NCBI RefSeq assembly: GCF_003852705.1
Contig: NZ_REFA01000022.1
Location: forward strand, 1 to 38,426
DNA length: 38,426 nucleotides
Reading direction: 5' to 3'
From: Amniculibacterium aquaticum
Lineage (GTDB): Bacteria; Bacteroidota; Bacteroidia; Flavobacteriales; Weeksellaceae
The translations under genes were made by a program, and so were the position numbers. How positions within the stretch are numbered: position 1 is the stretch's first letter; each line of letters opens with the position of its first letter. The notes beneath the pieces are model-generated. The model was given only the letters and a program-made list of their open reading frames with translations, did no database searches and was not told the origin of the DNA. Shown here one piece after another: positions 1 to 5,499 of this stretch.

Positions 1-51
1 ACTTTTGTAAGCCTCAATTTTGTATCTTTGTTCAAGCGTTAAATGTCCCAT
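1..51 (-). CDS. IS30-family transposase, N-terminal fragment cut by window edge
   Basis: Reading leftwards from an ATG at 51-49, the first 17 codons give MGHLTLEQRYKIEAYKS. This matches the typical opening of IS30-family transposases (a helix-turn-helix start of the form MxHLTxEQRYxIEA). The rest of the gene lies outside the window. AAAAAAGG sits directly before the start. The outer end of the element should lie within roughly the next 30 bases (52-80), but no terminal repeat can be defined without the other end. The family call is by resemblance of a short N-terminus, so it is probable rather than certain. Confidence 0.7.
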   Translation of the reverse strand, partial: MGHLTLEQRYKIEAYKS

Positions 52-99
52 CCTTTTTTGTAGTGTAGTGACCACAAAATAAGGTGATTTTTTTTCGCC

Positions 100-146
100 A
101 ACCAAGGGAAGTGTTTTGCCCCTGGGGAAAAACACTTCCCTTGGTT
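100..146. repeat. Perfect 18-bp inverted repeat (strong hairpin)
   Basis: AACCAAGGGAAGTGTTTT (100-117) is exactly complementary to 129-146, with an 11-nt GC-rich spacer (118-128) that can itself pair CCCC with GGGG. There is no long T-run directly after either arm, so it is not a textbook terminator on either strand. It lies about 20 bases beyond the presumed outer end of the IS30-type element. Some IS30 elements prefer palindromic or terminator-like targets, so it may be an insertion target. Its function is unknown. Confidence 0.8.
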
Positions 147-275
147 ATTTTAAATGCTGTTGCATTTATTAGTTGAATCTAAGCCTTTGAAATTTGTCGA
201 AGCTTAAAAATTGTTCTATGAGTTGTTTTCTAATTTTTAATTCCATAATTTCGTAATATTCAATTAAAATAAAAT

Positions 276-755
276 ATGAAGAATAAAATTTTAATTAGCT
301 CATTAGCTTTCTCATTAGTATTAGCTTCTTGTAATGAAAGAGTAGCAGATGAGATTCCAACAAATAAGTTGCAAAAAGAAAGTGTTATGTCTCACAGTAT
401 GAAAAAAGGAAGTGTTTCTTTTACCTTTAGATTAGGAAGAGTTTCCAAAAATTGTGCAGGACTTGGAATTTGTGAATTGTCTGCTTTAGGTGTAACCATT
501 GTAGAAGGTCCTGTGAAAATTACTGTCACGCATAGTTTTGAAGAAGATGCGCCTGATTTTGAGTTAAAAGGAACTTATAAACTTAATTCTACGGAAGAAC
601 TCGAAGGACTTGAAGATACTACATTTTATGTTGATCAGGATTTTTATTCTACAGATGGGGACGGAGATAAATACATTTTTCATAAGGGTGAGTATAATTT
701 TGACCCCACAATTGGAGAATTCGGTGGTTATGCAATTAGTGTTTCGAAATTATAA
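276..755 (+). CDS. Hypothetical lipoprotein
   Basis: The 159-residue product has a type II signal peptide: MKNK, then a hydrophobic stretch and the lipobox LVLASC, with Cys19 as the likely lipidated residue. The mature part is acidic and predicted soluble, with Cys60 and Cys66 close together (NCAGLGIC). I do not recognise a family. It probably sits on the inner or outer membrane. It lies 29 nt upstream of a thioredoxin-like gene in the same direction, so the two may be cotranscribed, and both lie between IS remnants in an accessory segment. A weak promoter-like TAATTTCG lies near 244-251, one base off consensus. The ATG at 276 follows an A-rich stretch without a clear Shine-Dalgarno site. Confidence 0.6.
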   Translation: MKNKILISSLAFSLVLASCNERVADEIPTNKLQKESVMSHSMKKGSVSFTFRLGRVSKNCAGLGICELSALGVTIVEGPVKITVTHSFEEDAPDFELKGTYKLNSTEELEGLEDTTFYVDQDFYSTDGDGDKYIFHKGEYNFDPTIGEFGGYAISVSKL

Positions 756-784
756 TATAAATTATTAGCTTAAGGATTTTGAGA

Positions 785-1396
785 ATGTTGTTTTTTTTGG
801 GAAAAGCTAAATTTTTTATTGCTCTACTTTTACTCTGTTTCGTCAAAGTATTTTCTCAAACCCCCATTGAGAAGTGCAAACTGCCTGAGTCGCATTACAA
901 AAACATTTATTCAGTAACGAGTGAGGATGTGAAATGTTTAGCAAAATTTTCTAACCAGCCTAATACACTTTTTTTTACTTTTGGGAGTTGGTGTGCACCT
1001 TGTATCTATCATATACCTACTTTTTTTTTAATTGGCGAAGTTTATAAAGTTGATCTTTATGTATTGTTGGTCGATAAAGAAAATCATCATTGGACAAAGG
1101 AGTCAAGAGACATGGTTTTGGAAACCTATCCTAATGCTAAGATTCTTGTTATTAATGACATAGAAGGTAAAGGAAAATCAAAGAAATACAAAAATTTTCT
1201 TACGAAGATAACACCAGCAAAACTTGAAAATATAGATGATATGTCAAAATATATCGTGTTGAACAAAGAAGGAGAAGTACAATTAGTTACTAATTACAAA
1301 GATTCCAAAAATGATCCTGATTGGAAAAGTGATAAACCAATGGTTAAAAGGATTGTTTTACCTTTATTAGAAAAGAAACTTATTGAAACAAAATAA
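785..1396 (+). CDS. Secreted thioredoxin-like protein
   Basis: A 203-residue product starting at ATG 785. An in-frame TTG lies 6 nt earlier, but the ATG follows AAGGA (773-777) at suitable spacing. A signal peptide (a hydrophobic run ending VFSQ) predicts export to the periplasm. The fold signature is FFTFGSWCAPC, a WCxxC thioredoxin-type redox motif about 65 residues in, followed by the usual alternating strands and helices. It resembles the TlpA/ResA-like exported thioredoxins of Bacteroidota, which reduce or isomerise disulfides. The usual cis-Pro is not obvious: ITPAKLENID near residue 140 is a candidate. It follows the lipoprotein closely and is followed by an intrinsic terminator. The substrate cannot be inferred. 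Confidence 0.65.
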   Translation: MLFFLGKAKFFIALLLLCFVKVFSQTPIEKCKLPESHYKNIYSVTSEDVKCLAKFSNQPNTLFFTFGSWCAPCIYHIPTFFLIGEVYKVDLYVLLVDKENHHWTKESRDMVLETYPNAKILVINDIEGKGKSKKYKNFLTKITPAKLENIDDMSKYIVLNKEGEVQLVTNYKDSKNDPDWKSDKPMVKRIVLPLLEKKLIETK

Positions 1397-1432
1397 TAAA
1401 GCCATTAGAAAATTGTAAGTTAATAGTAATAC

Positions 1433-1462
1433 AAAGCTCCACAGATTATTTGGAGTTTTTTT
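1433..1462 (+). terminator. Intrinsic terminator after thioredoxin-like gene
   Basis: A stem CTCCA/TGGAG, extended by A-T and G-T pairs, encloses a 9-nt loop and is followed by seven T residues (1456-1462). It lies 37 bases after the stop codon at 1396. Confidence 0.7.
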
Positions 1463-1520
1463 ATGGAGAAAAGATAAGGATAATTCTTGTTTGCATTGTA
1501 AAAAATTTTAATAAAAAGAG

Positions 1521-1951
1521 TTTAGTACACGACAAAAAATACAATCAATTAAAAATCAATTAATTAAGTTCGATTTTAATTGTTTAAAAAGCTTATTTTC
1601 AGTATGCTAAAGTGTTATTTCCTAGGTAATGCTTAAAAAGAAAAAACCAGCTCAAGCTACGAAGATACGCTTTTCCGAGGATTGAAATCAAGCGGTTTTA
1701 ATTTAGAAGACACTCATGTCACTCATTTAGATAGATTTGAAAGACTAATTCTTTTGGTAATTATAGCATTTGTTTGGTGTTATAAGATTGGGGATTACAT
1801 TGATAGCAGCATTAAACCGATCAAAATTAAAAAACACGGAAGCAGAACTGTAAGCATCTTCAGGTACGGATTGAACTATTTGTCAAGAACAATGATTACC
1901 AAAATTAACAATCTGAATATTGATGTATTAAAGTTTTTGTCGTGTACTAAA
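1521..1951 (+). mobile_element. Internally deleted IS4-family element (MITE-like), 431 bp
   Basis: The element is bounded by perfect 18-bp inverted repeats: TTTAGTACACGACAAAAA at 1521-1538 and its exact complement at 1934-1951. The inside holds about 100 bases of left-end DNA and then only the C-terminal part of a transposase. The catalytic core is therefore missing and it cannot be autonomous. No flanking target-site duplication was visible. The right repeat ends 19 bases before the -33 box of the purM leader promoter. Family assignment rests on the transposase C-terminus resembling short IS4-type transposases of Bacteroidota. Confidence 0.8.
1637..1951 (+). pseudogene. IS4-family transposase, C-terminal remnant
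   Basis: The reading frame is open from just after a TAA at 1634-1636 and encodes YEDTLFRGLKSSGFNLEDTH, then a hydrophobic stretch ending AFVWCYKIGDYID, then IKKHG, FRYGLNYL and KFLSC. This order (the E region of the DDE domain, then a conserved tail ending FLSCT at the right inverted repeat) is typical of small IS4-family transposases in Bacteroidota. The N-terminal 60-70 percent, including both catalytic Asp regions, is absent. The frame runs on past the element to a stop at 2098, but that extension is flanking DNA and not part of the transposase. Confidence 0.75.
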
Positions 1952-1970
1952 ATTTTTTTTGTGAATAATA

Positions 1971-2003
1971 TTTGCTTTCAATGGTTGAAAATTCCTACTT
2001 TTG
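1971..2003 (+). promoter_or_regulatory. Bacteroidota promoter for the purM leader
   Basis: TTTG (1971-1974), 21 bases, then TACTTTTG (1996-2003) matches the TTTG/TAnnTTTG consensus. Transcription should begin near 2008, giving a leader of about 230 nt before purM. Confidence 0.65.
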
Positions 2004-2014
2004 CAACAGTAAAA

Positions 2015-2098
2015 ATGATCAACTTGAACAGAAATTTTCAATATTATGTTGCTGATATCATCCAAAATATTGGGCATATATCATGCGCGAAAAAATAA
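2015..2098 (+). CDS. Possible 27-codon leader ORF upstream of purM
   Basis: An ATG about 11 nt after the -7 box opens a small ORF beginning MINLNRNFQYYVAD and ending AKK, with its TAA only 6 nt before the terminator stem at 2105. The purC leader also opens with ATGATYAAC directly after its promoter. No run of a single amino acid suggests a classical amino-acid attenuator. It may be a translated leader peptide, or just leader RNA that happens to be open. No Shine-Dalgarno site is seen. Confidence 0.3.
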   Translation: MINLNRNFQYYVADIIQNIGHISCAKK

Positions 2099-2104
2099 AA
2101 CAGG

Positions 2105-2134
2105 GCCGACAACTGAAAGATTGTCGGCTTTTTT
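2105..2134 (+). terminator. Intrinsic terminator in the purM leader
   Basis: GCCGACAA (2105-2112) pairs perfectly with TTGTCGGC (2121-2128) across an 8-nt loop and is followed by six T residues. It lies between the promoter at 1971-2003 and the purM start at 2236, with no other gene to terminate except the short leader ORF. It is therefore a likely attenuator. Confidence 0.8.
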
Positions 2135-2181
2135 ATTGAAGTAAATTGACGGAAAAGTTTGAAATAAATCTATTTAAACCC

Positions 2182-2215
2182 AGTACCTTGTGACTGATCA
2201 TCGCAAGGTACTTTT
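2182..2215 (+). promoter_or_regulatory. Second hairpin directly upstream of purM
   Basis: AGTACCTTG (2182-2190) pairs with CAAGGTACT (2204-2212) and ends in TTTT. The 7-base direct repeat AACCCAG occurs on both sides (2177-2183 and 2216-2222). It ends 20 nt before the purM ATG. It could be a weak second terminator, a translation-controlling stem or the trace of a small palindromic insertion. Confidence 0.5.
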
Positions 2216-2235
2216 AACCCAGAAAAAGAATTTTT

Positions 2236-3225
2236 ATGAGCAATACTTACAAATCTGCAGGTGTAGATAAAGAAGAAGGTTACAAAACCGTAGATAAAAT
2301 AAAATCTGCTGTGGCAGAAACTCACAATAAAAATGTACTAAACAATTTGGGAAGCTTTGGAGCTTTCTACGAAATTGGTGGCTACAAAAATCCGGTGTTG
2401 GTTTCTGGAACCGACGGTGTTGGTACCAAACTGAAAATTGCTTTGGATACTAAAAACTACGGATCTATCGGGATTGACTGCTTTGCAATGTGTGCCAACG
2501 ACATCCTATGTCACGGTGCCAAACCTTTGTTCTTTTTAGATTATCTGGCATGCGGTAAGTTGGAGTCCGAAGTGGCAGCAGAAATTGTGATGGGAATGGT
2601 GAAAGCTTGTAAAGACAACCAATGTGCATTGATCGGTGGCGAAACGGCCGAAATGCCGGGTATGTACCAACCGGGCGATTACGATGTTGCAGGATTTTGT
2701 GTAGGTATCGTAGAGAAAGATCAAGTAATTGACGGATCCAAAATAAAAAAAGGAAACAAAATTATTGCACTTCCAAGCTCTGGTTTTCACAGTAACGGAT
2801 TCTCTTTGGTAAGAAAAATTTTCCCAGATTTTCATGAAGAGTTTGAAGGAAAACCCATCTTTGAAACCTTATTGGTTCCTACAAAACTATACTACAACGA
2901 TGTTTTTAAATTGTTAGGCGAAATGTCCGTTTCCGGTATCGCACACATCACCGGCGGAGGAATTATCGAGAATATTCCAAGAATTATCCCTGAAGGTCTT
3001 TGTGCTGAAATCGTGACTTCGACCATTAAAGTTCCGACCATCATGCAAGAAATTGAAAAAAGAGGAAATATCGATCACATGGAAATGTTCGGTACCTTCA
3101 ACATGGGTGTAGGTATGGTTGTTGTCGTTGATGAAAGCCTTGCTTCTAAAGTTACAGAACTTATTCCTGATGCCTACGAAATTGGGGTAATCACTGAACA
3201 TTCTGAAAAAATAAATCTTTTGTAA
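2236..3225 (+). CDS. purM: Phosphoribosylformylglycinamidine cyclo-ligase (AIR synthetase)
   Basis: The fifth step of de novo purine synthesis: ATP-dependent closure of FGAM to AIR in the cytoplasm. The 329-residue protein has the PurM order: SAGVDKEEGYKTV at the N-terminus, GGYKNPVLVSGTDGVGTKL near residues 49-67, DCFAMCANDILCHGAKPLFFLDY, LIGGETAEMPGMY, LPSSGFHSNGFSLVRK and GIAHITGGGIIENIPRI. It is slightly shorter than the roughly 345-residue proteobacterial enzyme, which is usual in this phylum. It is the first gene of purM-purN-purH, which supply consecutive and nearby steps. Its mRNA probably starts near 2008 and must read through a terminator at 2105-2134, so attenuation is likely. No clear Shine-Dalgarno site; the start follows an A-rich stretch. 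Confidence 0.97.
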   Translation: MSNTYKSAGVDKEEGYKTVDKIKSAVAETHNKNVLNNLGSFGAFYEIGGYKNPVLVSGTDGVGTKLKIALDTKNYGSIGIDCFAMCANDILCHGAKPLFFLDYLACGKLESEVAAEIVMGMVKACKDNQCALIGGETAEMPGMYQPGDYDVAGFCVGIVEKDQVIDGSKIKKGNKIIALPSSGFHSNGFSLVRKIFPDFHEEFEGKPIFETLLVPTKLYYNDVFKLLGEMSVSGIAHITGGGIIENIPRIIPEGLCAEIVTSTIKVPTIMQEIEKRGNIDHMEMFGTFNMGVGMVVVVDESLASKVTELIPDAYEIGVITEHSEKINLL

Positions 3226-3237
3226 TAAAACGATATA

Positions 3238-3273
3238 CCTTCCGTGCGTTTCTATAATGTGCGGATGGTTTTT
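3238..3273 (+). terminator. Imperfect terminator-like hairpin between purM and purN
   Basis: CCTTCCG (3238-3244) pairs with CGGATGG (3262-3268) with one T-T mismatch. The stem extends by G-U pairs and is followed by TTTTT (3269-3273). It lies within the purM-purN gap and may reduce read-through rather than end the operon. Confidence 0.4.
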
Positions 3274-3284
3274 ATAGGATACAC

Positions 3285-3851
3285 ATGAAAAACATTGTTG
3301 TTTTGGTTTCTGGTGGAGGTACCAATTTGCAAAGAATCATCGATACCATAAAGTCTAACGAAATTGCAAATGCACAAGTATCGCTTGTCGTTGCAGATAG
3401 AGATTGTTACGGGTTGCAAAGAGCAGAAAATGAAGGGATTAAAAATAAAATGATCCCAAGAGGGAAAAATTTCTGTGAACTTCTAGAAAAAGAAATTCCG
3501 GAAAATGTGGATCTCATAGTTCTTGCAGGATTTTTATCCATCATGACACAGGATTTTTGCCAAAAATTTGAAGATAAAATCATCAACATACATCCGGCAT
3601 TGTTGCCAAAATTTGGTGGTAAAGGAATGTGGGGAATGCATGTACACAACGCTGTAATCGCAGCAGACGAGAAGACGAGTGGAGCAACCGTACATTTTGT
3701 AACTGCCGGTGTAGACGAGGGAGAAATTATACTACAAGGCAAAGTCGATATTTCTGAAAACGATACCCCAGAATCTTTAGCAGAAAAAATACACAGTGTA
3801 GAATACGATATTTTTCCGAAAGCAATCAATATCGTACTTCAAAATAAGTAA
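3285..3851 (+). CDS. purN: Phosphoribosylglycinamide formyltransferase (GAR transformylase)
   Basis: Transfers a formyl group from 10-formyltetrahydrofolate to GAR in the third purine step. The 188 residues open with IVVLVSGGGTNLQRIID, the phosphate-binding N-terminus of PurN. Catalytic Asn and His lie in NIHPALLPKFGGKGM, and the Asp loop is in GATVHFVTAGVDEGEIILQ. The GGKGMWGMHVH insert is usual for Bacteroidota PurN, which otherwise resembles the E. coli enzyme. The gene starts 59 nt after purM and ends 29 nt before purH. A weak hairpin in the purM-purN gap could set relative expression. Confidence 0.95.
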   Translation: MKNIVVLVSGGGTNLQRIIDTIKSNEIANAQVSLVVADRDCYGLQRAENEGIKNKMIPRGKNFCELLEKEIPENVDLIVLAGFLSIMTQDFCQKFEDKIINIHPALLPKFGGKGMWGMHVHNAVIAADEKTSGATVHFVTAGVDEGEIILQGKVDISENDTPESLAEKIHSVEYDIFPKAINIVLQNK

Positions 3852-3880
3852 ATCAAAAGTAAATTTAATAAAAAGAAAAA

Positions 3881-5398
3881 ATGAGCAAAAAACGAGTTTT
3901 AATCTCCGTTTCCGATAAATCGGGATTAGTAGAATTCGCACAATTTTTAGAAAGCAACCACTACGAATTAATTTCTACAGGAGGGACTTTTAAACATTTG
4001 AAAGAAGCAGGACTTCATCCAATTCAGATCGACGAGGTAACTGCTTTCCCAGAAATGTTGGACGGTAGAGTAAAAACCCTACACCCGATGGTACACGGTG
4101 GCTTGTTGGCGGTAAGAGACAATGAAGAGCACATGCAAACCGTACAACAACACGGTATTGGATTGATTGACATGGTGATTGTAAACCTTTATCCGTTTTT
4201 TGATAATGTCAATAAAGACATCTCTCTCGAAGATAAAATTGAATTTATCGACATCGGTGGACCTTCAATGCTTCGCTCTGCGGCTAAAAATTTCAAATCG
4301 GTAACCGTAATTACCAATGTGGAAGATTACTCAAAAGTAATGGACGAAATGAAAGCTTCAGGCGACTCCACTTACGAAACGAGAAAAATATTAGCCGGTA
4401 AAGTATTCAACTTGACTTCTGCCTATGATGCAGCAATCTCTCAAATGCTTTTGGATGAAGAATATCCTCAGTATTTGAATGCTTCTTACAAAAAAGTTTC
4501 TGACCTTAGATACGGAGAAAATCCACATCAATCTGCGGCATACTATGTTTCTACAACAGAAAATGGAGCCATGAAAGATTTTGAAATCTTGGGCGGTAAA
4601 GAGCTTTCTTTCAACAACCTAAGAGATATGGATCTTTGTTGGAAAGTGGTGAACGAATTCAAAAACGAAATGGCTTGTTGCGCTGTAAAACATTCCACAC
4701 CTTGTGGTGTTGCAGTCGGTAATACGGCTTTGGACACCTACAAAGATGCCTTCAATTGCGATCCAATTTCAATTTTTGGTGGTATTGTAGCCATGAATTA
4801 TAAAATAGATGCTGCAACGGCTGAAGAGCTGAACAAAACTTTCCTAGAAATTGTTATGGCTACAGACTTCGATGCAGATGCTGTGGAAATCCTTAAAACC
4901 AAAAAGAATTTAAGAATCATCAAAATCAAAAATTCTGTTGCCGACAATCAAACTTGGGTAAAAATTGATGGTGCTCTTTTGCTACAAAATACAGACAATC
5001 AGTTTTCCAATGACATCAAATGCGCTACCGAAGTTGCACCAACAACAGAGCAAGAAAAAGCATTGCTGTTTGCACAAAGAGTGGTAAAATATGTTAAATC
5101 CAATGCCATTGTTGTTTCCAATGGAACACAAGCTTTAGGAATCGGCGGTGGACAGGTGAACAGAATTTGGGCAACTCAACAGGCGATTGAAAGAGCCAAA
5201 GAAAAATTCACCGGAGATTTGGTACTGGCTTCAGATGCCTTTTTCCCTTTCCGAGATGTGGTCGATTTCTGCGCTCAAGAAGGTATCAAAGCAATCATCC
5301 AACCCGGAGGCTCCATGAGAGACCAAGACAGCGTTGATGCTTGTAACGAATATAAAATCCCATTGTTAATAACGGGAATGAGACATTTCTTACATTAA
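3881..5398 (+). CDS. purH: Bifunctional AICAR transformylase / IMP cyclohydrolase
   Basis: Catalyses the last two steps to IMP. The 505-residue protein has an N-terminal MGS-like cyclohydrolase domain (residues about 1-150: VLISVSDKSGLVEFAQFL, STGGTFKHL, LDGRVKTLHP, VIVNLYPF, DIGGPSMLRSAAKN). The C-terminal transformylase domain (about 195-505) has DLRYGENPHQSAAYY, the catalytic Lys-His in VKHSTPCGVA, FGGIVAMN, GIGGGQVNR, SDAFFPFRDVVD and QPGGSMRDQDS. The end MRHFLH is the conserved C-terminus. It is the last gene of purM-N-H, and a clear terminator follows at 5423-5452. An AAAAAGAAAAA stretch precedes the ATG. Confidence 0.98.
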   Translation: MSKKRVLISVSDKSGLVEFAQFLESNHYELISTGGTFKHLKEAGLHPIQIDEVTAFPEMLDGRVKTLHPMVHGGLLAVRDNEEHMQTVQQHGIGLIDMVIVNLYPFFDNVNKDISLEDKIEFIDIGGPSMLRSAAKNFKSVTVITNVEDYSKVMDEMKASGDSTYETRKILAGKVFNLTSAYDAAISQMLLDEEYPQYLNASYKKVSDLRYGENPHQSAAYYVSTTENGAMKDFEILGGKELSFNNLRDMDLCWKVVNEFKNEMACCAVKHSTPCGVAVGNTALDTYKDAFNCDPISIFGGIVAMNYKIDAATAEELNKTFLEIVMATDFDADAVEILKTKKNLRIIKIKNSVADNQTWVKIDGALLLQNTDNQFSNDIKCATEVAPTTEQEKALLFAQRVVKYVKSNAIVVSNGTQALGIGGGQVNRIWATQQAIERAKEKFTGDLVLASDAFFPFRDVVDFCAQEGIKAIIQPGGSMRDQDSVDACNEYKIPLLITGMRHFLH

Positions 5399-5422
5399 TT
5401 TTTTCATATAAAAATTGTTTGG

Positions 5423-5452
5423 GCTACTTCATTTCTTTGGAGTAGCTTTTTT
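5423..5452 (+). terminator. Terminator of purM-purN-purH
   Basis: GCTACT (5423-5428) pairs with AGTAGC (5441-5446), followed by six T residues. The loop contains the TTTG -33 element of the next promoter. Confidence 0.8.
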
Positions 5453-5466
5453 ATTTTTTATCTTTG
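5436..5466 (+). promoter_or_regulatory. Promoter of the S9 peptidase gene
   Basis: TTTG (5436-5439), exactly 19 bases, then TATCTTTG (5459-5466) is a full consensus match. The -33 box lies inside the loop of the purH terminator. The final TTG of the -7 box is an in-frame possible start codon, which argues that the true start is the later ATG at 5500. Confidence 0.8.
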
Positions 5467-5499
5467 AACCTTATCAAACAGAAATCAAGTTTTTACGAT

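Noticed and set aside
1952-2098. Extension of the transposase frame beyond the right inverted repeat
   Set aside because: This part is flanking DNA holding the purM leader promoter; the open frame is accidental, although its last 27 codons may be a separate leader ORF.
2004-2235. ZTP (pfl) riboswitch upstream of purM
   Set aside because: I looked for the conserved GGGUCGUG and CCGCCUGGGCA elements of that class and did not find them.
2914-3201. Antisense ORFs such as this one inside purM, and similar long frames opposite purH, sucA, E1, era, the helicase, guaA and topB
   Set aside because: They are shadows of conserved genes, with no family resemblance and no promoter or spacing support.
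5464-5499. TTG start that would lengthen the S9 peptidase by 12 residues
   Set aside because: The codon is part of a perfect TATCTTTG promoter box, and ATG 5500 gives a clean signal peptide.
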